Source of the DNA: Streptomyces aculeolatus
Lineage (GTDB): Bacteria; Actinomycetota; Actinomycetes; Streptomycetales; Streptomycetaceae
DNA length: 64,000 nt
Assembly (NCBI RefSeq): GCF_020400605.1
Contig: NZ_JAINRD010000024.1
Coordinates: 1 to 64,000 of the forward strand
Direction of reading: 5' to 3'
Shown here: positions 58,462-64,000 of the stretch, piece after piece
Position numbering within the stretch: position 1 is the stretch's first letter
Layout: the number at the start of each line of letters is the position of its first letter
Notes under the pieces: model-generated
What the model saw: only the letters and a program-made list of their open reading frames with translations
What the model was told of the DNA's origin: nothing
Databases searched by the model: none
Made by a program: the position numbers and the translations under genes

Positions 58462-60678
58462 ATGACGCAACTGGCGGTGGTGGACGGAGTCCTGGAACGG
58501 ATCACGTACGCCAATGAGGACAACGGGTACACGGTCGCCCGCGTCGACACCGGCCGCGGCGGCGGCGACCTGCTCACCGTCGTCGGCGCCCTGCTCGGCG
58601 CGCAGCCGGGCGAGTCGCTGCGCATGGAGGGCCGCTGGGGCTCCCACCCGCAGTACGGCAAGCAGTTCACCGTGGAGAACTACACGACGGTCCTCCCCGC
58701 CACCGTCCAGGGCATCCGCCGCTATCTCGGCTCCGGCCTCATCAAGGGCATCGGCCCGCGCATCGCCGAGCGCATCGTCGACCACTTCGGCGTCGACACC
58801 CTCGACGTCATCGAGCAGGACCCCGCCCGGCTCGTCGAGGTTCCGGGCCTCGGCCCCAAGCGGACCAAGCTGATCGGCGCCGCCTGGGAGGAGCAGAAGG
58901 CGATCAAGGAGGTCATGCTCTTCCTCCAGGGCGTCGGCGTCTCCACGTCCATCGCCGTGCGGATCTACAAGTCGTACGGGGACGCCTCCATCTCGGTGGT
59001 GAAGAACGAGCCGTACCGGCTGGCGGCCGATGTCTGGGGCATCGGCTTCCTCACCGCCGACCGCATCGCCCGCTCCGTCGGCATCCCGCACGACAGCCCG
59101 GAGCGGGTCAAGGCCGGCCTGCAGTACGCCCTGTCGCAGTCCTCCGACCAGGGCAACTGCTTCCTGCCCGAGCAGCAGCTCATCACCGAGGCGGTCAAGC
59201 TGCTGCAGGTCGACACCGGCCTGGTCATCGAGTGCCTGGACGAGCTGGTGAAGGAGGAGGGCGTCGTCCGGGAGACGGTGCCCGGGCCCGGCGGCGAGGA
59301 GGACGTGCAGGGGGTCTACCTGGTGCCGTTCCACCGCGCGGAGGTCTCGCTGGCCGCCCAGCTGCTGCGCCTGCTGCGCACCGAGCGGGACCGGATGCCC
59401 GCCTTCCAGGACGTCGACTGGGGCCGGGCGCTGAGCTGGCTCGGCGAGCGCACGGGCGCCGAACTCGCGCCCGAGCAGGAGCAGGCGGTCCGGCTGGCGC
59501 TGACCGAGAAGGTGGCCGTGCTGACCGGCGGCCCGGGCTGCGGCAAGTCCTTCACCGTCCGCTCGATCGTGGAGCTGGCCCGGGCCAAGCGGGCGAAGGT
59601 GGTGATGGCGGCACCCACGGGCCGCGCCGCCAAGCGGCTGGCGGAGCTGACCGGGGCCGAGGCGTCCACGGTCCACCGGCTGCTGGAGCTGAAGCCGGGC
59701 GGCGACGCCGCGTACGACCGGGACCGGCCGCTCGACGCCGACCTGGTCGTCGTCGACGAAGCCTCGATGCTCGACCTGCTGCTGGCGAACAAGCTGGCCA
59801 AGGCCGTGCCGCCCGGGGCGCACCTGCTGCTCGTCGGCGACGTCGACCAACTGCCGTCGGTCGGCGCCGGGGAGGTGCTGCGCGACCTGCTGGCCGAGGG
59901 CGGCCCGGTGCCCGCGGTCCGGCTGACCCGGATCTTCCGCCAGGCCCGGCAGTCCGGCGTGGTGACGAACGCGCACCGCATCAACTCCGGGGTCCAGCCC
60001 CTCACCCAGGGCCTCGCCGACTTCTTCCTCTTCGCCGAGGACGACACGGAGGCCGCCGGCCGGCTCACGGTGGACGTGGCGGCCCGTCGCATTCCGGCCA
60101 AATTCGGCCTCGACGCGCGCCGCGACGTGCAGGTCCTCGCACCCATGCACCGCGGCCCCGCGGGCGCCGGCGCGCTCAACGGGCTGCTCCAGGAGGCCGT
60201 CACCCCCGGCCGTCCCGGGCTCGCCGAGAAGCGGTTCGGCGGCCGGACGTTCCGCGTCGGCGACAAGGTCACGCAGATACGGAACAACTACGAAAAGGGC
60301 CGCAACGGGGTCTTCAACGGCACGGTCGGGGTCGTCACCGCCCTCGACGTGGTCGAGCAGCGGCTGACGGTGCTCACGGACGAGGACGAGGAGGTGCCGT
60401 ACGACTTCGACGAGCTGGACGAGCTGACGCACGCGTACGCCGTCACCATCCACCGTTCGCAGGGCAGCGAGTACCCGGCGGTGGTGATCCCCGTCACCAC
60501 GGGCGCCTGGATGATGCTCCAGCGGAACCTCTTGTACACGGCCGTCACCCGGGCCAAGAAGCTGGTCGTGCTGGTCGGCTCACGCAAGGCCCTGGGTCAG
60601 GCGGTGCGCACGGTTTCCGCAGGCCGGCGCTGTACGGCCCTGGATCACCGGCTGCATGGCCGAGTGGGTCTCCCCTAA
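58462..60678 (+). CDS. recD2: RecD2-like ATP-dependent DNA helicase (SF1B)
   Basis: 738 residues from ATG 58462. The N-terminal RecD2-specific part has an OB-like domain (LERITYANEDNGYTVARV, SLRMEGRWGSHPQYGKQF) and helix-hairpin-helix repeats (IKGIGPRIAERIVDHFG, EVPGLGPKRTKLI). The helicase core has motif I TGGPGCGKSF (about 350), II VVVDEASMLD, III LLVGDVDQLPSVG, IV LTRIFRQA, V HAYAVTIHRSQGSEYPAVV and VI LLYTAVTRAKK. It unwinds DNA 5'-3' in repair, independently of RecBC. I recall it next to citrate synthase in S. coelicolor. The C-terminus has a short basic tail. Confidence 0.95.
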   Translation: MTQLAVVDGVLERITYANEDNGYTVARVDTGRGGGDLLTVVGALLGAQPGESLRMEGRWGSHPQYGKQFTVENYTTVLPATVQGIRRYLGSGLIKGIGPRIAERIVDHFGVDTLDVIEQDPARLVEVPGLGPKRTKLIGAAWEEQKAIKEVMLFLQGVGVSTSIAVRIYKSYGDASISVVKNEPYRLAADVWGIGFLTADRIARSVGIPHDSPERVKAGLQYALSQSSDQGNCFLPEQQLITEAVKLLQVDTGLVIECLDELVKEEGVVRETVPGPGGEEDVQGVYLVPFHRAEVSLAAQLLRLLRTERDRMPAFQDVDWGRALSWLGERTGAELAPEQEQAVRLALTEKVAVLTGGPGCGKSFTVRSIVELARAKRAKVVMAAPTGRAAKRLAELTGAEASTVHRLLELKPGGDAAYDRDRPLDADLVVVDEASMLDLLLANKLAKAVPPGAHLLLVGDVDQLPSVGAGEVLRDLLAEGGPVPAVRLTRIFRQARQSGVVTNAHRINSGVQPLTQGLADFFLFAEDDTEAAGRLTVDVAARRIPAKFGLDARRDVQVLAPMHRGPAGAGALNGLLQEAVTPGRPGLAEKRFGGRTFRVGDKVTQIRNNYEKGRNGVFNGTVGVVTALDVVEQRLTVLTDEDEEVPYDFDELDELTHAYAVTIHRSQGSEYPAVVIPVTTGAWMMLQRNLLYTAVTRAKKLVVLVGSRKALGQAVRTVSAGRRCTALDHRLHGRVGLP

Positions 60679-60710
60679 CGCGCTCCGACAGGGCACGATG
60701 GTCCGTATGT

Positions 60711-60723
60711 GGCACCCAGTGCC
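60711..60723. promoter_or_regulatory. Palindrome flanked by direct repeats upstream of citrate synthase
   Basis: GGCAC-CCA-GTGCC (60711-60723), overlapped by two CCGTATGT direct repeats at 60703-60710 and 60722-60729. About 125 bp before the citrate synthase start; possible regulator site. Confidence 0.3.
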
Positions 60724-60847
60724 GTATGTTGATCCGGCAGCCGACCCCGAGTGCACGGAAGAGCTCCGCATGGGGGAAGCTGGAGGGTAGTCAGGGCACC
60801 TCAAGCACACCTCAAAGAAGAGGCACGATACGTCGGGTGAGGACAGA

Positions 60848-62137
60848 GTGAGCGACAAATCTGCAGTACTTCGGTACGGCGACGGCGAGTACACCTTCCC
60901 GATCGTCGACAGCACCGTCGGTGACACCGGCGTCGACATCGGAAAGCTGCGCTCCCAGACCGGGCTGGTGACCCTGGACAGCGGCTACGGCAACACTGCG
61001 GCGTACAAGTCGGCCATCACCTATCTGGACGGCGAGCAGGGGATTCTGCGCTACCGCGGCTATCCCATCGAACAGCTCGCCGAGCGCAGCACGTTCCTGG
61101 AAGTCGCCTACCTGCTGATCAACGGTGAGCTGCCCAGCGTCGACGAGCTGTCGGTGTTCAAGGGCGAGGTCACCCGCCACACCCTCCTGCACGAGGACGT
61201 CAAGCGCTTCTACGACGGCTTCCCGCGGGACGCACACCCGATGGCGATGCTGTCCTCCGTGGTCAGCGCGCTGTCGACCTTCTATCAGGACAGCCACAAC
61301 CCGTTCGACGAGCAGCAGCGGCACCTGTCGACGATCCGGCTGCTGGCCAAGCTGCCGACGATCGCGGCGTACGCGTACAAGAAGTCCGTCGGCCATCCGG
61401 TGGTCTACCCGCGCAACGACCTCGGGTACGTCGAGAACTTCCTGCGCATGACCTTCTCGGTGCCCGCCGCCGAGTACGACCTGGACCCGGTCGTGGTCAG
61501 CGCGCTCGACAAGCTGCTGATCCTGCACGCGGACCACGAGCAGAACTGTTCGACCTCCACCGTGCGGCTGGTCGGCTCCTCGCAGGCCAACCTGTTCGCC
61601 TCCATCTCGGCGGGCATCAGCGCGCTGTGGGGGCCCCTGCACGGCGGCGCCAACCAGAGCGTGCTGGAGATGCTGGAGGGCATCCAGGCCACTGGCGGCG
61701 ACGTCGACACCTTCATCCGCAAGGTGAAGAACAAGGAAGACGGCGTGAAGCTCATGGGCTTCGGGCACCGCGTCTACAAGAACTTCGACCCCCGGGCGAA
61801 GATCATCAAGGCGGCGGCGCACGACGTCCTCTCCGCGCTGGGCAAGTCCGACGAGCTGCTGGACATCGCCCTGAAGCTGGAGGAGCACGCGCTCGCCGAC
61901 GACTACTTCGTCGAGCGCAAGCTGTACCCGAACGTCGACTTCTACACCGGCCTGATCTACCGCGCGATGGGCTTCCCGACCGAGATGTTCACGGTGCTCT
62001 TCGCGCTCGGGCGGCTGCCGGGCTGGATCGCCCAGTGGCACGAGATGATCAAGGAGCCGGGCTCCCGCATCGGCCGTCCCCGGCAGATCTACACCGGTGA
62101 GGTGCTCCGGGACTTCGTCCCGGTCGAGGAGCGCTGA
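60848..62137 (+). CDS. citA: Citrate synthase (type II)
   Basis: 429 residues from GTG 60848, with GTGAGGA upstream. Catalytic residues lie in ALWGPLHGGANQSVLEM (His), GFGHRVYKNFDPRAKII (His/Arg) and PNVDFYTGLIYRAMG (Asp). GLVTLDSGYGNTAAYKSAITYLDG and GILRYRGYPIEQLAE are the N-terminal motifs of bacterial hexameric citrate synthases. It condenses acetyl-CoA and oxaloacetate at entry to the TCA cycle. Monocistronic, followed by two hairpins. In S. coelicolor loss of citrate synthase (SCO2736) causes a bald, acidogenic phenotype. Confidence 0.96.
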   Translation: MSDKSAVLRYGDGEYTFPIVDSTVGDTGVDIGKLRSQTGLVTLDSGYGNTAAYKSAITYLDGEQGILRYRGYPIEQLAERSTFLEVAYLLINGELPSVDELSVFKGEVTRHTLLHEDVKRFYDGFPRDAHPMAMLSSVVSALSTFYQDSHNPFDEQQRHLSTIRLLAKLPTIAAYAYKKSVGHPVVYPRNDLGYVENFLRMTFSVPAAEYDLDPVVVSALDKLLILHADHEQNCSTSTVRLVGSSQANLFASISAGISALWGPLHGGANQSVLEMLEGIQATGGDVDTFIRKVKNKEDGVKLMGFGHRVYKNFDPRAKIIKAAAHDVLSALGKSDELLDIALKLEEHALADDYFVERKLYPNVDFYTGLIYRAMGFPTEMFTVLFALGRLPGWIAQWHEMIKEPGSRIGRPRQIYTGEVLRDFVPVEER

Positions 62138-62180
62138 GCCTGCCGGCAACCCGCACGCCGGCAACCACGCGCAGGAACGC

Positions 62181-62257
62181 GAAGGCGCCCCGTCTGCGAT
62201 CCCCCCACGGATCAGTCGACGGGGCGCTTCGCTCTCCCGGCCCCGGTAGGGGCCGGG
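62181..62257. terminator. Two successive hairpins after citrate synthase
   Basis: GCGCCCCGTC (62185-62194) with GACGGGGCGC (62218-62227), extended by GAAG/CTTC with one bulge, and then CCCGGCCCC-GGTA-GGGGCCGGG (62236-62257), both perfect. They end citrate synthase transcription. Confidence 0.85.
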
Positions 62258-62524
62258 CGCCTTCGTGCCGCCGGGACACCGCCGCGGGAGGGGCCGCTCA
62301 ATGCTCCTCGCACGTGCCGTCCCGGCCTCGTGCACGCCGACTCCGCCGGGTGTCGACGTCACCCGAATAGACACGCGACCTATGCCGATGGTTACCCCCT
62401 GATCGGTGTGATCTGAGTCACTCGCGGCAGGGTGTGCAACCGGTGCGCCCGGCGGCGCCGCCCGCGCGCGGCGTGCGCGGGGGCGGCGTCCTTCGTGGGC
62501 GGTGCCCTTCGCGGGCCGTACGGG
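62258..62524. other. Gap between citrate synthase terminators and copper chaperone
   Basis: About 270 bp without a gene I can support; moderately GC-rich, no clear promoter or repeat. A copper ATPase gene, which often follows a copZ gene, is not here. Confidence 0.5.
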
Positions 62525-62752
62525 TCAGGCCGGGCCGACCAGTTCGTAGCCGGCCTCGTCGACCGCGGCGCGCACCTTCTCCTCGTCGAGCGGGGCGGCG
62601 GAGGTGACGGTCACCTCGCCGGTGGCGGCGACCGCCTTGGCCGAGGAGACGCCGTCGAGCCCGGAGATCTCGGCGCTCACGGCACCCTCGCAGTGGCCGC
62701 AGGTCATGCCGGAGACCTTGTAGACGGTGGTGACGGGGGTCTGAGCGCTCAT
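62525..62752 (-). CDS. copZ: CopZ-like heavy-metal-associated domain protein
   Basis: 75 residues from ATG 62752 with AGGGAGG upstream. The HMA motif is KVSGMTCGHCEGAVSAEI (residues 11-28) with both Cu(I)-binding cysteines, and the fold ends with VRAAVDEAGYELV. Cytosolic copper chaperone that passes Cu(I) to a P-type ATPase or to the CsoR sensor. A CsoR-type palindrome 60-78 bp upstream indicates induction by copper. No P-type ATPase gene follows within the window. Confidence 0.94.
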   Translation of the reverse strand: MSAQTPVTTVYKVSGMTCGHCEGAVSAEISGLDGVSSAKAVAATGEVTVTSAAPLDEEKVRAAVDEAGYELVGPA

Positions 62753-62811
62753 GGGAGCCTCCCTTGTCGCGACGGTGGGCGCAGCCGTGTCCTGCTCCCT
62801 GCACTCCAGAG

Positions 62812-62830
62812 TATACCCCCTAGGGGTATT
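62812..62830 (-). promoter_or_regulatory. CsoR-type copper box
   Basis: TATACCCCCTAGGGGTATT, an almost perfect palindrome of the ATACCC...GGGTAT type bound by CsoR in Streptomyces. It lies 60-78 bp upstream of the copZ start and 24 bp from the end of the TetR gene. Confidence 0.85.
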
Positions 62831-62853
62831 TTGCATCCGCGTCGCCCGTGCGG

Positions 62854-63522
62854 TCAGTCCGCCGGGGGTATGGCGTCGGTGCCGACGACCGGGGCGAGGT
62901 AGCCGAACAGGGCCCGCTTGATCTCCGTGCGGTATGCGTCCCGTTCGGTGTCCTTGGCGGTCATGAACAGCTCCAGGCCCGCCTTGAAGATGCTGAACGA
63001 CATGGTCGTGGTGCGGGCGATCTCGGCGGGCGACAGTCCGGGGGCGCGGAGGGCGAGCATGCCCTCGACGGCGCCCACGATCGTCGTGTGCACCGCCTCG
63101 TGCTCCTCCGCGACCAGGCCGGGGGCGTCCGTGCTCTGCAGCAGCACCTCGAAGCCGGGGTTGGCGGCGCTGAAGTCGATCACCGGATCGAGGGCGGCGT
63201 CGAGCATCGCGCCGAGCGGGAGGGCGGCGTTGGCGGGGGTGAACGCCTCGCTGTTCGTCTCGTGGAGCGCGTGGTTGTAGCGGCGGCCCAACTCGACGGC
63301 CAGCGCCTCCTTGTTCGGGAAGAACTGGTACAGCGTGCCGGGGGAGACGCCGGCCTCGCGGGCGATGGCGTTCGTGGAGGCGGCGGCGTATCCGCTGCGG
63401 GCGAACACGACGGCCGCGGCGTCGAGCAGCTGCTGCGCGCGCCGCTCGCCGCGCGCCTGCCTGCGGCGGGGCGGCCGGTCGGCGGGGGGCTGCCCGCCGG
63501 TGGCCGGTGCTGGATTCGACAC
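62854..63522 (-). CDS. TetR-family regulator (AcrR-like)
   Basis: 222 residues from GTG 63522; an in-frame ATG 99 bases earlier (63621) would give 255 residues but overlaps the promoter. The helix-turn-helix covers about 25-75 (RRAQQLLDAAAVVFARSGYA, AIAREAGVSPGTLYQFFPNKEAL). The C-terminal ligand domain (FSAANPGFEVLLQSTDAPGLV) is of the AcrR type. Divergent from the MMPL gene at 63655 across a region with inverted repeats and a -35 element, so it probably represses that gene. Confidence 0.9.
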   Translation of the reverse strand: MSNPAPATGGQPPADRPPRRRQARGERRAQQLLDAAAVVFARSGYAAASTNAIAREAGVSPGTLYQFFPNKEALAVELGRRYNHALHETNSEAFTPANAALPLGAMLDAALDPVIDFSAANPGFEVLLQSTDAPGLVAEEHEAVHTTIVGAVEGMLALRAPGLSPAEIARTTTMSFSIFKAGLELFMTAKDTERDAYRTEIKRALFGYLAPVVGTDAIPPAD

Positions 63523-63536
63523 GGCTATCCATAGCC
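63523..63536. promoter_or_regulatory. Inverted repeat at the TetR start
   Basis: GGCTAT-CC-ATAGCC, perfect 6-bp arms with a 2-bp centre, immediately before the proposed GTG start (63522). May be a second operator or an RNA hairpin limiting translation. Confidence 0.4.
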
Positions 63537-63548
63537 TCCGGGTAGGAG

Positions 63549-63578
63549 TTGACAAACGCGAGTGGTCGCTCGCATTCT
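63549..63578 (+). promoter_or_regulatory. Promoter and operator of the MMPL gene
   Basis: TTGACA (63549-63554) is a perfect -35. The next 16 bp hold GCGAGTGGTCGCTCGC (63558-63573), an inverted repeat (GCGAG...CTCGC) in the spacer. A weak -10 (CATTCT, 63573-63578) follows at 18 bp. A TetR dimer bound there would block RNA polymerase. Confidence 0.6.
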
Positions 63579-63654
63579 GTGGGAACGCGAGCGCGGACTC
63601 GTATTTCGGCTCGTGTCTCATTCTATTGCGCTGTGCAACGAGAGGGCGGAACCG

Positions 63655-64000
63655 ATGGCCGAGGGCACAAGCGGGGGGCCGGCCGGGGTGGGCCGCTGGA
63701 CGCGGTTCGTCACAGCGCGGCCGAGGCTGTCGCTGCTGCTCGCGCTGGTCTTCACGGCTCTGGCCGTGGTGGCGGGGAGCGGCGCTGCGGACCGTATGAG
63801 CGGCGGAGGTTGGCAGGACCCGGCGTCCGAGTCGGTGTACGCGGCGGAGGCGCTGGACGAGCAGTTCCCCGGCGCCCGGCCGAACCTGCTGCTGCTCGTG
63901 GACAGCGGTCGGCCGGACGGGGTGGACGATCCCGCGGTCGCCGCCGAGGCCGAGCGGCTGTCCGAGCGGCTGGCGGCGGTGGACTCGGTCGAAGGGGTGA
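63655..64000 (+). CDS. MMPL-family (RND) transporter, 3' end outside window
   Basis: First 115 residues from ATG 63655, with GAGAGGGCGG upstream. Starts with a short cytosolic part (GRWTRFVTARPRLSLLLALV, the R-x4-RP-x2 entry common to MMPL proteins), the first membrane helix (about 24-42), and the external domain start (GGGWQDPASESVYAAEALDEQFPGARPNLLLLVD), typical of actinobacterial MMPL exporters. They move lipids or drugs across the membrane with the proton gradient. Divergent TetR probably controls it. The rest lies beyond the window. Confidence 0.92.
   Translation, partial: MAEGTSGGPAGVGRWTRFVTARPRLSLLLALVFTALAVVAGSGAADRMSGGGWQDPASESVYAAEALDEQFPGARPNLLLLVDSGRPDGVDDPAVAAEAERLSERLAAVDSVEGV

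Overview
The window is high-GC actinobacterial DNA and almost certainly comes from Streptomyces or a close relative. It shows dense GC-rich coding, many GTG starts, GTGA/ATGA overlaps, rare TTA codons, a desferrioxamine cluster with iron boxes, an ECF42/DGPF module, an XRE-DUF397-HATPase cluster, and a gene order (des cluster, leucine-degradation acc cluster, agmatinase, recD-like helicase, citrate synthase) that I recall as collinear with the SCO2785-SCO2730 region of S. coelicolor.

Layout. (1) 1-11.78 kb is accessory DNA with visibly lower GC in 6.4-11.3 kb. It holds two GntR/UTRA regulators (the first cut by the window edge), a family 2 glycosyltransferase, several proteins of unknown function, an FkbM methyltransferase, and a two-gene phosphorelay-like operon (6432-11239). 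That operon encodes a 1026-residue protein with an Hsp90/MORC-like ATPase module and a histidine-kinase module, plus a receiver-domain partner. The block ends at a 49-bp 3' fragment of a tRNA-His gene (11731-11779) whose 5' half is missing, followed by a strong hairpin. I read this as the right attachment site of an integrated element. (2) 11.9-14.4 kb: three leftward genes of unknown role, one with 25-residue repeats. (3) 14.6-18.3 kb: CGNR regulator, MFS exporter, DGPF protein and ECF42 sigma factor. (4) 18.4-24.7 kb: desferrioxamine synthesis (desA, desB, a desC-desD fusion) and a siderophore-interacting reductase, each transcription unit preceded by a DmdR-type iron box. (5) 24.8-28.5 kb: a P-loop NTPase overlapping a membrane-anchored periplasmic-binding-like protein, an uncharacterised pair with a TTA codon. 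(6) 28.6-37.3 kb: leucine/branched acyl-CoA catabolism under a divergent TetR regulator, then an acyl-CoA dehydrogenase and a TesB thioesterase. (7) 37.4-52.9 kb: agmatinase, developmental-type XRE/DUF397/anti-sigma-like cluster, fused ABC exporter, secreted peptidase, LysR/EamA pair, secreted protein plus lipoprotein, a TIM-barrel isomerase, and a MarR-GNAT fusion. (8) 53.0-57.5 kb: LacI regulator and a three-gene sugar or polyol catabolic operon. (9) 57.6-64.0 kb: DUF937 protein, RecD2-like helicase, citrate synthase, a CopZ-like chaperone with a CsoR-type box, and a TetR/MMPL divergent pair running off the right edge.

The best candidates for an undescribed system are the dual-ATPase kinase/receiver operon beside the putative attachment site, and the NTPase/binding-protein pair at 24.8-28.5 kb. 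Functions of both are inference from domains and context only. No CRISPR array, transposase, integrase or rRNA gene was seen.
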